DNA from: Amoebophrya sp. A120
Lineage: Eukaryota > Sar > Dinophyceae > Syndiniales > Amoebophryaceae
Direction of reading: 5' to 3'
NCBI GenBank assembly: GCA_905178155.1
Contig: CAJINV010000023.1
Coordinates: 524,289-588,288 of the forward strand
Length of the DNA: 64,000 bases
Made by a program: the position numbers and the translations under genes
Shown here: positions 1 through 12,000 of the stretch, one piece after another
How positions within the stretch are numbered: position 1 is the first letter of the stretch
Layout: each line of letters starts with the position of its first letter
Notes under the pieces: model-generated
Seen by the model: only the letters and a program-made list of their open reading frames with translations
The model's database searches: none
What the model was told of the DNA's origin: nothing

Positions 1-227
1 ACAAACCTAGGAGTTTTGTGAGTCACGCATCACAAGTTGCAGTCCGTAGTGTAGTGCAGGTTCGCAAGGCCAGCTGCATCAGAAATCCATCCGCTCATCC
101 TGTTTACAGCATTACAAATTCCAAAACACGATTGAAAATGGTTCTCATGCGGATGCGCATTACAAGTCTTCCTGTCTTTGCAAATCTGCATTACAACTCT
201 GGTGTGGGTACGTTTTTCCTCAGGATA
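1..227. mobile_element. Introner-like element, family B, right part
   Basis: Left end lies outside the window. Ends TTTTTCCTCAGGATA; downstream TSD copy ACAAC. Gene 1. Confidence 0.8.
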
Positions 228-2201
228 ACAACCTCGACTTCGTCACAGCGGACCAACTATCCCAGAGAAAAAAGCAGGCAGGGCATATTTGTATTGCAAA
301 AATAAATACACAGAAAAATCTGTCATGGGAGGCCCCATAGCATGCTGTTCAGGATATGCAATACAGATTTTTTTGTGTATTTATTTTTGCATTACAAATG
401 TGACCTACCTGCTTTTTTTTCTGTGATACCAACTATCAAGGGCAAGTATCCCTGGACGTCTGGAAGATTGCCGGGTTTGTCATGCAGGTTTTGCATGACC
501 TATGATCGATCTGTGATGCATGCCCTAGCATCACAGATGTAGTTTTCAGCTGTTTTTGATGCCTGCAGTGCATGACAAATGCTCTCTCCGCGTACTAGTC
601 AAAACCAACTGGTAGCTCCTCTTGCTGGTCATGCAATACAGATTATAATTTTGAAAAGAACCAAATGCAGCTGCGTCACAAGTTCTTGCCATGTTCCAGA
701 CCCAGATCGATATTTGCAATGCATACCAGCTTTCTGCTTCCGTTCGCTTCCTGCTTCGCCTCTGTGCAAAGCTGGAGGAGGAGCTGGGGGCGGAAGAAGG
801 TCCAGCGCCCCCTGCTACTGCTGCTGCTGCTGCTGCGGATATCCCACGAAAAAACTGTTTCACTGTGATGATCTTGCAAGATCTGCATCACAAGTTTGTT
901 ACACATGACACAGAAAATTTGCCATGCGCGCTTCCAAAGGGAAAACACCGCTAAAGAGTCGAGGTCTTGCGGGTGTGGCAAGACAAATAGTTCTGTGTTC
1001 CATTCTATGCATCACAAGTTTACAGTGAAGCAGTTTTTTCTTGCGATAGAAGCAAAAAAAGAAGGTAGTGTGGCAGCAGGTAGTCAAGAAGATCCTCTTC
1101 ACGACCTGCAGCCGGGCGCCAGCGGCACGACAGAGCAGACGACGACACAAGTACTGGAACTGGGTCCCGACTCGAGACTTCTGTGCCTCTACCCTTTCGG
1201 CGAGGCTAAGCTGGACAAGCGAAAAATGCACGCGTCTATCATGTATCAAATGGAAAAATGTCTGGGTCTGGAAGATTGCTATGTTTGTCATGCATATTTT
1301 CCATGCCCCATGAGGTCTGGAATGCAGGACGGGACCTAGCGTGACAGATCCCGCGAAGTGGTCTCCATCATGCCGATCCTGCATGAGAAAGAACTCCCGC
1401 TCATGTTGGTCAAAAAAGAACAACTTTTGGTGATCACGCAGCCCAGATTTTTGTGTGATCCACAGGACGCATCACAAGTTCCATCCTCACAGACCCAGAC
1501 ACTTTTGCATTTGATATCATGACAGGCGAGCAGCGAAGCGGGCGCACGGACGCGATCCTGTGGCTTTTGTGTCATGCGGACGGGAAGACCACTCTCCGCG
1601 AACTCGCTACCGCAAGAAAAAACTGTACAGCTGTGAACTTGTGATGCATAGAATGGAACGCAAATGTGTTTGTCTTGCTACACATGCAAGACATTAGATT
1701 TTTAGCTGTGTTTTCCCTTAGATAGGATGCACGCATGCCAAGTTTTCTTTGTCATGTGTAACAAACTTGTGATGCAGATATTGCAAAATCGTCACAGTGA
1801 AACAGTTTTTTCGTGGGATACTCGCCGACCGTGCCGCCGACTACCAGAAAAAAGTTTTGCACCGAGTCGCGCGGGACGTTTTTCGTTTCGGGGCCCCTTC
1901 TATCCGATACGAAAAAAGTGTTTCCCTGTAAGGATTTATTTGCAGGTTTTGCATATTAGAAATTTGTTTTCTACATGACAGAGAAAATTTGCCATCAAGG
2001 TTTTCATATTTATAGGGGAAAACACAGCTAAAGCTCCAATGTGCTATGCATGTGTACTGCAAGACAAACACTTGTGCGATACATTTTCTGCATTACAAGT
2101 TTGATACAGTGAAACAGTTTTTTCTGGCGATACCTTCCCTGGAGGATTTAGTGCACTTCGCACGTGATCTCATCGCGTCTAACATGCTTCTGCGAGTATG
2201 A
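228..2201 (+). CDS. Gene 1: C-terminal part of a DUF4910-type aminopeptidase-like protein (5' end outside window)
   Basis: Exons are the stretches between the elements at 1-227 and 1901-2132. After removing each element plus one TSD copy, one frame runs to TGA at 2199-2201. The start lies left of the window. Seen: a T/S-rich and E/A-rich low-complexity stretch with an alanine run, then PFGEAKLDKR, then AILWLLCHADGKTTLRELA and a helical tail. Known: bacterial DUF4910 proteins (M28-like zinc aminopeptidase fold) end in a GEPQLGKRGLY-like segment followed by a winged helix containing LWVLNLSDG, and are often encoded beside NeuB and SpsF genes. The match is by eye and the catalytic part is not in view. 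The last 12 nt run into a sequence resembling a family L element end (2197-2225), so the true C terminus may differ by a few residues. Confidence 0.55.
258..428. mobile_element. Introner-like element, family M
   Basis: 171 bp, TSD CCAAC exact. Only copy here of termini TATCCCAGAGAAAAAAGCAG; interior still has GCATTACAA-type motifs. Gene 1. Confidence 0.8.
447..725. mobile_element. Introner-like element, family A
   Basis: 279 bp, gene 1. Flanks GCAAG / CCAGC do not match, but dropping five bases still joins the frame. Confidence 0.75.
840..1048. mobile_element. Introner-like element, family F
   Basis: 209 bp, gene 1. Flanks GCGGA / GAAGC are badly decayed; removal of 5 bp keeps the frame. 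Confidence 0.75.
1244..1516. mobile_element. Introner-like element, family A
   Basis: 273 bp, TSD TCATG exact, gene 1. Confidence 0.88.
1608..1820. mobile_element. Introner-like element, family F
   Basis: 213 bp, TSD CTCGC exact; left end TACC instead of TATC. Gene 1. Confidence 0.88.
1901..2132. mobile_element. Introner-like element, family F
   Basis: 232 bp, TSD CCTTC exact, gene 1. Confidence 0.88.
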
Positions 2202-2773
2202 GAGTGCACAACTCCCCTCCCCCTCCTATCCCTTCTCACTGTCACGAGACGTTGAACAAGTTGATCATATATCGATTTTAAAATGATCGCCTAGAAGTTG
2301 GTGGGTCTTGAATAAATTAAACTGTTGTAATAAAAGCCATTCTACTTACACAACCCAGTAGACCATGAGCTTGCGGTCATTCAAGGACTTGCTTCTTGCG
2401 CCGGCGGAGCTGGTTGAATAGGATGTTGTGCGAGATTAAAATAAAAGCAAAGCGGCGACGTGCGTCAGACCGTATTAAGTAACAAGTGCCCTGGCTGTAC
2501 TAGCCGTAAGAAGTAAGCGTGTTCCGGCTTTTCTCGCCTCCTGCGATTTCATGGTTGAATGTTCCACCTTGTTGTGCGGACTTTTGTTCTGACTCCTTTT
2601 AATTATCGCAATCAACTGCCAATATCCCTGGAAGTCGGGAAGATTTTGCAAGCCAGATTTTTTCATGCCACAGAAGATGAACTGGTAAAAGCATATCTTA
2701 TAAAAATTTCTGGAGATGGAATTTATTGATAAATCGCAAGTACAGTTTACTACTACGGCGGGTAGAAGTTTGA
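2202..2773. other. Spacer between genes 1 and 2
   Basis: No gene seen. The first bases (2197-2225) match the left end of a family L element without a right end. The rest is mixed-composition DNA without motif GCATNACAA. Confidence 0.6.
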
Positions 2774-3052
2774 TATCCTGAGTAAAAACGTACCCACACA
2801 AGAGTCAGGATGGGGATTTTGCAGCACAAACCTAGGAGTTTTGTGAGTCACGCATGACAAAGTGCACTATGCAGTGTAGTGCAGGTTAGCAAGTGCAGCC
2901 GCATCACAGATTCATCTGCTCATCCTGTTCACAGCATCACAAATTCCAAAACACGACTGGCAATGGCTCTCATGGGGATGCGCATTACAAGTCTTCCTGT
3001 CTTTGCAAATCTGCATTACAACTCTGGCGTGGGTACGTTTTTACTCAGGATA
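2774..3052. mobile_element. Introner-like element, family B, outside coding sequence
   Basis: 279 bp, TSD TTTGA exact. It sits 66 bp before the ATG of gene 2, so in a 5' UTR or the spacer. Confidence 0.88.
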
Positions 3053-3117
3053 TTTGATGTTTTATCATCAGTAGACCATCAGACTCTTCGAAGAATCGAT
3101 TCAAGTAGGGGATAAAA

Positions 3118-5389
3118 ATGGGTATGGAAAGCTATGCATTGCAAAAGTATCGTACTCGTATAAATGCGTGACAAATTTCCTCAGCATGAGAAACAAAATT
3201 TGTAATGCGGATTTATCTTAAGAAAAAGATTTGTAATGCATGACTGCAATTACCACGAGTTGTGCGATACTTTTGCACAGGACAAAAGCGAGTGGGTAGC
3301 GATTTGGGACCGCAAGGGTCGCGAGCGCATATGTATTGCAAAAGTATCCCATACTCGTATAAATGCATTACAAATTTCCTCAGCATGAGACATAAAATTT
3401 GTAATGCGGATTTACCTCAAGAAAAAGATTTGTAATGCATGATTGCAATAGTACGAGTGCGATACTTTTCCCCAGGATAGCGCAGCGCGGACTGCGATGT
3501 GGAGACGTTGATGGGAGCCACCTCGCATGACGGACTCGACTATTCGCGCATCGCTTCTGCCATCCTTTCGGGCGTGAGGTACGCATATCAAATGCAAAAA
3601 TGTCTAGGTCTGGAAACTTGTGTTGCTGATACTTGCATTGCAAACTTGCTGCTTGTACGGCAAAAACGCATCAGAAATTTCCCTCGGCATTCCTTGCGGA
3701 TTTCATTCGTATTTAGCATGACAAAGTACCATATCCAGCACGACAAAAAAACTGGCCAATGGTATTCATGCATTACAGATCTTGTTGTCCTTGAAGTCCT
3801 GCATCACAAATCCAGACCCAGACATATTTGCAATGCATAACGCAAAGGGCGACACGATTTTTGAGGTTGGGTCGGGGGCCGGGCTGCTGGCAAAATACCT
3901 ATCCTGAGTAAAATCGTCCCCACTCCAGAGTTGTCATGCAATTCTGCATGCCAAAAAAGTTTCTCTTGCGGAGCCCTATGACGAGAAGCATTCTCTATTT
4001 CTGTTTTGGAATTTGTGATGCAAAAATCAGGATGCTACGCTAGATCTGTGATGCTTCTGAACTAGCTCAACAGGATTACACTACAAGGACAAACTTGTCA
4101 TGCCAAACAACCAAGGCTGGTTGATTTGTCTAGGAGATTTCCGACCTTGGCACTGGTGTGGGGACGTTTTTAATCAGGATAATACCTTCCGGATCCCTAT
4201 ACCGGCATCGAACCCGCCGCGAGCTTGGTGGAATTTCATCAGAAGAACGAACCCGCGCTATTCTATGTAAAAACGCGCCCACCCCAGAGTCAAGATGGGG
4301 ATCTCGCAACACAAGTCGAGAAGTTTTGGGAGTCACGCATGACAAGTTCCTCTCCGTATCGTGCTGCAGTTTAGCAAGTGAAGCCGCATCACAAAGCCAT
4401 CTAGTCATCCTGCTTATAGCATTACAAATGCCAAAATACGACTGGAAATGCCTCTCATGTAGATGCGCATTACAAATGTTCCTGTCATTGCAAATCTGCA
4501 TGACAGCTCTGGGGTGGGAACGTTTTCACATAGCATACGCGCGAGCTTCCAGCATCCAGGTCGGGCACGCGGGCGAAGTGATATCAAATGCAAAAATGTC
4601 TGGGTCTGGAAGAATGCAACTTGTCATGCTAAATCTGAAGCATGCAAAAATCTGTGTTGCATGATTACCACAAGTCGTCCGGTTTTGACCAAGTCGGGAG
4701 GCAGTTTCTCATGCAGCATAGGCACGATAGAGATCGCACAGAATCTGACGTGCTAGCTCCTGCAATGCAGACCTCGTGGGTCATGGAAAAGCTGCATGAC
4801 AAACTTGCATTCTTCCAGACCCAGATATTTTTGCATTTCATAATCGAGTGCGAGCGACAAGTCCTACGACCATGTGATTCTTTACAGCATCGCGCAGTAC
4901 TTTCCGGATTTGTCCTATTTCAACCAGGCCGTGCGCGAAGCCATCCGTGTGGCGAGGAAGGCCGTGTTTCTGGGCGATCTCCGCACCGTGGGGAGGACAA
5001 AAAACAGTGCTGCCGAACTGGACCACTTGACGGTGAGCCAGGAGGAGTTGCGCGCCATTGACTCCCGCTTTCAGGTGCTCCCCTCGTGTGCTGGGTTGGA
5101 GCATCAGAAGCCGTACGACGCGGTACTGTTTTTGGGGCCCACGATATCGCAAGCAAAAAGTGTTACAGTTACACATTGTGTTGCAATACTGGCAACACAG
5201 ACAACCTTCCTCATGCAGGAAATGCTTTGGAGCCTCGTTTCCTTCCTGTTTTCCCTCAACATAATCTTTGCATTGCAAGTTTTCTCTGTCATGCAAGGAA
5301 AACTTGTGATGCTGAAGTCACAGCAAATGTGTAACTGTAACACTTTTTTCGTGGGATACACGGATGAAAAGGACAATGGATCATCTTAA
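3118..5389 (+). CDS. Gene 2: SAM-dependent methyltransferase, 214 aa, eight exons
   Basis: ATG at 3118 follows GATAAAA; stop TAA at 5387-5389. Seven elements are removed (3133 to 5358). Exonic length is 645 nt, exactly 214 codons plus stop. The N terminus reads MGMESEWVAIWDRKGRER; SAM-binding motif I is IFEVGSGAGLLAKYL near residue 60, followed by an acidic strand (YTGIEPAASL) and a post-motif YDHVILYSIAQYFPDL typical of class I methyltransferases. The C-terminal half (LEHQKPYDAVLFLG) completes the Rossmann fold. Substrate unknown; its position beside sugar-synthesis genes suggests a sugar or glycan O/N-methyltransferase (inference). It begins about 920 bp after gene 1 and ends about 660 bp before gene 3, same strand. 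Confidence 0.8.
3133..3284. mobile_element. Introner-like element, family E
   Basis: 152 bp, TSD AAAGC exact, gene 2. Left end module TATGCATTGC, right end ...GCACAGGACA: the two ends carry different outer 10-mers. Confidence 0.88.
3330..3479. mobile_element. Introner-like element, family E
   Basis: 150 bp, TSD GCGCA exact, gene 2. Confidence 0.88.
3586..3839. mobile_element. Introner-like element, family A
   Basis: 254 bp, TSD ACGCA exact, gene 2. Left module TATCAAATGC, right module complement of TATGCATTGC. Confidence 0.9.
3900..4181. mobile_element. Introner-like element, family B
   Basis: 282 bp, TSD ATACC exact, gene 2. Confidence 0.9.
4259..4537. mobile_element. Introner-like element, family B
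   Basis: 279 bp, TSD CGCGC exact, gene 2; variant ends TATTCTATG and CATAGCATA. Confidence 0.85.
4582..4842. mobile_element. Introner-like element, family A
   Basis: 261 bp, gene 2. TSD AGTGA / ATCGA (two mismatches); frame needs loss of exactly five flanking bases. Confidence 0.82.
5145..5358. mobile_element. Introner-like element, family D
   Basis: 214 bp, TSD CACGA / CACGG, last interruption of gene 2. Confidence 0.88.
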
Positions 5390-6052
5390 AAACTACGATT
5401 CTTGTTGTGATGAACCAGCATCAGCAAAGGAGATAGTATTCTAGTATTTCTTCCCTACTTTAGCTTTATTAATTCACTTCTCAACAACTTCACCTCTGAA
5501 GATGAAGTGCTGATAGAGAGAGATTTGATCATGATTTTGATTGGTGTGGTGCCATCAGAAGATGACCCTAGCGATAGAATCAATTGATTTTTTTTCTGAG
5601 CACAGGCAGTCTCTAGCGACACGGCTTGACATCGACATCAAGACTGATTCGATAATGCAGGAGAAAATCTCCGTATAATACAAAAAGGCTAATTGGTACC
5701 ATTTGCGCATCAAGTAAGGCGCCATGATGAAAAAATATGACCAAATATACAACGGGGAGAAGTCCTAGAAGTGTGCTGACAGCACGAACGAAATCTATTC
5801 AGTGTGCTTTGGAACAACAATAAACTACGGTGATCAGCTTCAACACGAGATTTCACATACGCATAGAAGGACTACTTTAACTATGATCAATGATTAACTT
5901 AGTTTCTTGTGGCACGACTTCTACAAAAGTGGCAAAAAAATAGTCCCCAAGAAAGCAAAGCGGTCACGACTCACTGTGGTCAGCAAGTCCCTCCACCTGT
6001 AGTGTAGTAGTTTCCCTTCGGCGTAGTTGAGCGGTGCTGGGGGTGCACCACT
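5390..6052. other. AT-rich spacer between genes 2 and 3
   Basis: No gene, element or clear repeat seen; presumably holds the 3' UTR of gene 2 and the promoter of gene 3. Confidence 0.6.
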
Positions 6053-9000
6053 ATGGCCGCGTCGTCCTCCCGTCCTGCGACTATGGTATCCTGTGCAAAA
6101 GTATCGTCCTCGTAGTAATTGCAGTCATGCATTACAAATCTTTTTCTCAAGGTAAATCCGCATTACAAATTTTATTTCTCATGCTGAGAAAATTTGTCAT
6201 GCATTATTTATACGAGTACGATACTTTTGCAATGCATAGATGGTCGCGGATGGCAACGCGACGGGGGCCAGCACGACGTCCACGTCGCCCTACTCGATCA
6301 TTGAGGTATCAAAATGAAAAGTCCCCCCTCCCCATATCAAAAGGAAGTTTCTGATGCTGGATTTGCGTATGCAAATCAGGTTTGTCTTGCAGTAGAGTAC
6401 TGCAGGCTCCTGCCAAGATTGAGTAGACAGCTTTTGGCCTAGGCGCTTAGCATGAGAAACGACTAGGCTGTAGGCCCAACAGCATCACAAACCGCCTGCA
6501 TAATGCGGCAGAGCCTGTGGCGTTGTCTTCTTGCAAGACAACCGTGATTTGTGGTCTCAAATCAGCAAGACAAATTTTCGGAAACATACCTGTTCGATAT
6601 GGGGAGGGGGAGTTTTTCCTCTCAATATGAGGTGGCGAACTCTATGGCGGCGTCTGAGTGATTATTGTTTTATCGATTCAAAAATTCCCATTTCAATTTA
6701 AAAACAACTCTTATCCCAAGCTGTATCCATCTCTTCGTCGCGGGTCTGCAGGGTGGTTGCCGTCGCGGTTCCGGTGGTGCGTCAACATCCGGGCTCCAAT
6801 TTATGCATATGAAAAGCGTTCCAATTTGAGCGAGCTAGATAAGGCAGCACAGAGGATGTCTAAATAGGGTATGAAGTAAGCATGTAGCTGAGGCTAATAT
6901 GGGCGCCAATAGCGCCGCTTGTAAGGTATCCTGCCACGCCTGTTGCCGCTGGTGCCCCGTCAAAAATTTGCATTTTTTGCTGCCGCGATTCAACAGAGGT
7001 TTTTAAATGGAAGTTTAGACCTATCAATTTGCCTCTATCTGAGCGCCAATTTCTCAGCGTGATTGAGAGGCTCAGTCCGAGGCTCATTGAGAGGTCTCTA
7101 GAGAGGTCCGCAAATGCCTTCCGCCGATGATATGACGAAAAACAAAGCATACCATGACGGGGCACCAGGAACCAGCAATCAGCCGGCACCTGGGCAAGCA
7201 GCAACGAACCCGCTTCCAGAGGGCCTATTCCGGCCTCTGATTTCACCTTAAGCATGACCAAACTAGTTGCCTTATCTAGCTAGCTCAAATTGGAGCGCTC
7301 GTTTTGACTTGCGTACTCTTCTCCAACTGCTACCACCACGGGAGACGGCACCTGTACGCGCGCACGCGACGCGCGAAACAACACCTAAAGAGCACCTGAT
7401 ACTGCAATGTTTTTACTTTGAAATGGGAATTTTTGAATCGCCTTGACAGTAATCACTCAGACGCCGCCATAAACTCTCACGGTGGCGACTATGAGTACAT
7501 GATGCAACTGCTCGGCGAGTTTAAGGATTTCGGACCGGGCTACGGCATCAAGTTTCAGCCCCTGCACCACACCACGCTCGCGACCCCCGACTTTCCGTCC
7601 TACCCGGTGTACGAGAGTTTTGTCTTCTCCTTCCAGCAATGGGGTACTATTTTCGACGAGGTGCGAAGGACGAGGAAGGATATCTGGCTGGACATCTTTG
7701 ATACCTACGGGGTGGAAGTGCTCGGTCGTCACCTCGGGCAAGTGTACGGCCTGAAGCTGCAGGTGGGGGTTCTGGAGCACCTCCACGTGTTGGAGGCTTT
7801 GAGCCGGCTGGACCTGTCGGACAAGCTGCTGATCATGAACGTGGCCGCTCTGGTATCTTACGTAAACACGTCCCCATCCCATAGTCAAGTTGGCAACTTA
7901 GCAACATAAATCTAGAAGGTTTGGGACCCACGCATGACAAGTTGCGGTCCGTAGTGTAGTAGTGCAGGTTCGTAAGGAAAGCCGCATCACAAATCCTTCT
8001 GCTCATCCTGTTTCCAGCATTACAAATTCTAAAACTCGACTAGATATGCATCTCAACATGGGGACCCGCATTACAAATGTTTCTGTAGATGCAAATCTGC
8101 ATGACAGTTCTGGGGAGGTGGGGACGACGTTTTTACACGCAATATCTGGAAGTGGACGCCATCCGCGTCTTGCTCGCCCGCCTGGAAAACAAGTTGCGGC
8201 CCAGAGAGATCCTTATCCAGGTGGGTATCCTGAGTAAAAACGTCCCCACCCGCCCAGAGTTGTCAAGCAAGTCTGCATGCCAAAAAAAAATCTCATGTGG
8301 AGCCCCATGAGAAGCATTTTCCGTTCATGTTTTGCTGGAATTTCTGATGCTAGAACCAGCATGATATGCTAGATCTGTGATGCTGCTGAACTGGCTAAAC
8401 CAACGGGATCACGCGACGAAATCAAACTTGTCATGCGAACCAAAGTTGCTTTGTCTAGCAGATTTCCCATCTTGACTCTGGTGTGGGGACGTTTTTGCCC
8501 AGGATAGTGGGGTTTCAATCCTTTCCCACCAAGTTTGTCGACTGCGGTCTGGGGAAGCTGCGCACCATCAATATCAAATGCAAATATCCCTGGATGTCTG
8601 GAAACTTGTGTTGCTGGTACTTGCATGGCAAACTTGCTGCTTGTACGGCATAAAAGCATGAGAAATAATTTCCCTCGGCATTCCTTGGGGATTCATTCGT
8701 GTTTGGCATTACAAGCTGCCATCTTCCAGCACGACAAAAAAACTGGCCAATGGTATTCATGCACTACAGATCTTGTTGTCGTTTAAGTCCTGCATCACAA
8801 AGCCAGACCCAGACATTTTTGCATTTGATAATCAAAGACAGTCTTCAAAAGCGCATCGTGTTTGCGGACCACGAGAATCGAGACTTATCAAAAGAAAAAA
8901 TCCCCCCTCCCCATATCAAAAGGAAACTTCTGATGCTGGATTGGCGTACACAAATAAGGTCTGTCATGCTGTAAGGGCAACGCCTGCCCCTAGCTGCTTA

Positions 9001-12000
9001 GCATGGGACGAAACGCGTGCCCTGTAGGCCAACCAGCATGACAAATCACGCCCATAATGCGGCGCATCCCTCAGCGCTTGCCTTCTTGCAAGACAAAAAT
9101 GATTTGTGGCCACAAATCTGCATCACAAATTTCGGGAAGGATGCCTTTGCAATCTGGGGAGGTGGGATTTTTACTCACAATTAGCCTCCGAGTTTGCCCT
9201 GTGGCTCCCGGCCATGGCGTTGTGTTGCGGGGCCGACATTGTCGAAAAGCACGTAATGCACAGCTCACTGAACACCAAGTACGACTCCGTCTCCGCATTG
9301 AAGGTGCTATCAAATGCAAACATGTCTGGGAGGTCTGGAAACTTGTAATGCTGAGTTGGAACTAGTGAATGCTCTGAAATGCACTCGTATTTTCGTGCCT
9401 AAGTGATGTATGGGAAGTATTTTCGTGCCTAAGTGTTGCGGTTTTCGCATGACAGACTGCGTTTTGGCATGACAAGCAAAAGGCTCCTCTTCTTGGACGC
9501 GCATCACAAGCTCTTCAGTCATGCCAGACAAGCATGACAGGCCCTGCATCCTTCCAGATTCAGACATATTTGCAATGCATAGGTGCACGAGTTTACCAAA
9601 ATGATGGATCTCACCTCGCAGGTGAACGGCGTGTTGCATGCCAAAGAGTTTGTGAACCGGCGGGTATCAAATGCGAAAATGTCTGGGTCTGCAAGATTGC
9701 TAGCTTTGTCATGCAGGTTTTCCATGACCCACGCGGTCTGGCATGTACGACCTAGCATGACAGATTCTGTGAGACCTCTATCATGCCTTTCCTGCATGAG
9801 AAACTGCCTCTACGAACTTGTTAAAAAGTTGACAACTTTTGGTAATCATGCAACACAATTTTTTTCACGATCCAGATGTAGCATGACAAGTTCCAACCTT
9901 CCAGACGCAGACATATTTGCAATGCATAGCGGGAAAAGGAATACTACGAGAAGGGCCTGATGTATCGCAAGAAAAAAGTGTTACAGTTACACACATAGTC
10001 TATGCAGGCCAAGCAAGACAGACAAGCTCTGTCATGCCGGATATGCAACATGGGAGCCTGGTTTCATAGGTGTTTTCCCGTAGGATTTCTGCATTACAAG
10101 TTTTCTGACTCATGCAGAGAAATTTATTGTGTTGCTGAATTCACTACAAACGTGTCACTGTAACACTTTTTTCGTGGGATATGATGCGACCGCTCCTTGC
10201 GCACGGAAGAGAAAAGGGGTCGCCCCTCTCCCTGGCCCACGACCTCGTGTTCCTGCGGAGCTTTATGGCGTTCTCAAACGTTATATTCTCAACTGTTACA
10301 AGATGAATTTGTGATGCAAGAATGGCAACAGTCAAAGGGGCAAGCTTGCTGCTTTCGCGTCACAGATTTGGCACAATATTAGATGCTGTTTAGCCTCTCG
10401 GAGATTTGTCATGCGAAGCAGCTTGATCATCTGGCGGCTTAAGGTAGTCTTGCATGACAAATCCACGTAACAGTTGAGAATGTAACGTTTGAGAACTCGA
10501 TAAGCTTATCCAAGGGGTTGTCCTTCTCCGAAATCGAGAAACTGACCACCATATGGATTGCAAAAATCCCTGGATGTCTGGAAGATTGCATCAAATTGTC
10601 ATGCTAAATCCGAATCATGCAGAAACCTGTGTTGCATGGGTGCCAAAAGCTGTCCACTTTCGACCAAGTTTGGAGGGAGTTTCTCATGCAGGATAGACAT
10701 GGCAGAGACCTCACAGACACTGTCATGCTAGGTCCTGTATTCCAGACCTCATGGGGCATGGAAAATATGCATGACAAGTCTGCATTCCTCTTCCAGACCC
10801 AGACATTTTTGCATTTGATACATGACCGGCCACGTGCTCTCGCAATCCGTGGCTGCGGGCGCTCTATCAAAAGGAAAAATCCCCATATCGAAAACGAAAT
10901 TTGTGATGCTGTATTTGAGTACACAAATCGACTTGTAATGCTAGAAGGCCACGAGACGCAGCTGTGGCCTCGTTCTTTCCAGGCAATTTGTCATGCTGTT
11001 CCCATTTCCAGCTGCCCCCTGTCATGCTGAAGATGCATAGGTTTATTCCCACGCCAACCAGCACTACAGTCGGCATCTTTTCCCTTCTAGCATGACAAAG
11101 CTGATTTGTGACCACAAATCTGCATCACAAATTTTTAGTTTGAGTATGTGGCGGGGGGATTTTTCACTTTGATACGCTCCCCTGCGTCGCGAGTACTTCA
11201 AGAGCGCCACGATCGGGGTTCTGGTGGCCTGCCGCCTGAAATCGGCCCGGTGTAAGCGGAAGGCGGTGCGCAAACTGGGCGACCTCACCTCTATCGAGCA
11301 GTGTCTTCGCAACTGTTGCAGCATGACCCGCGCGCACCATGTGGTGCTTTGTACCTCCACCACCGAAGAGGATGCGGAGCTGTCCGGCTACCGGTACAAC
11401 TCATCCGCAGTATTGTCAGGAAAAATCCCCCCTCCCCACATCGAAAAGGAACACCTCAGTGAATTTGTGATGGTGATTTGTGACCACAACAGTGTCTGCT
11501 TTGCAAGAAAGCAACGGCATGAACTCCGCCCAATTATTATGCTGGCGGTTTGTAATGCTGTTGGTCCCACAGCGCAGACGTTCCTCATGCTAAAGTGCCT
11601 GGCCCAAAACCTCTGCGCATTGGCATGGTATGGGCCTGCAGTCCTCTACTGCAAGACAAATCTGATTTGTGTACGCAAATCCAGCGTCAGAAGTTTCGTT
11701 TTGATGTGGTGAGGGGGGATTTTTCCTTTTGATACGCAGTGGGGTTTCACCAGGGTGACCCGGAAGACGTGATTTGGCGGTATCTGGAGGTGGTGCGGCA
11801 ACTCAAAATTGACGTGATCGTCCGGGTGACCGGGGTATCTAATGCAAATATGTCTGGGTCTGGAAGATTTTGAGATTTGTCATGCACGTGGTCCATGAGC
11901 CCTGATGTCTGTGATGCATGCCCTATCGTCACAGATGTTTTGGGGGCTTCTTGATCCCTATTGCGCATGACAAATGCCCCCTCCGCGTAGGAAAAATTAC

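Noticed and set aside
18-305. Open frame of 95 codons; similar frames recur at 2879, 7962, 28768 and elsewhere
   Set aside because: They are translations of family B element interiors; their similarity comes from the repeat, not from a protein.
2197-2434. A complete element ending before a second GCGAG at 2430-2434
   Set aside because: The supposed right end shows no complement to the left end and no ATA; the matching 5-mer is probably chance.
4838-5296. Minus-strand open frame of 152 codons
   Set aside because: It is antisense to the last exon of gene 2, whose methyltransferase motifs are clear, and runs into an element.
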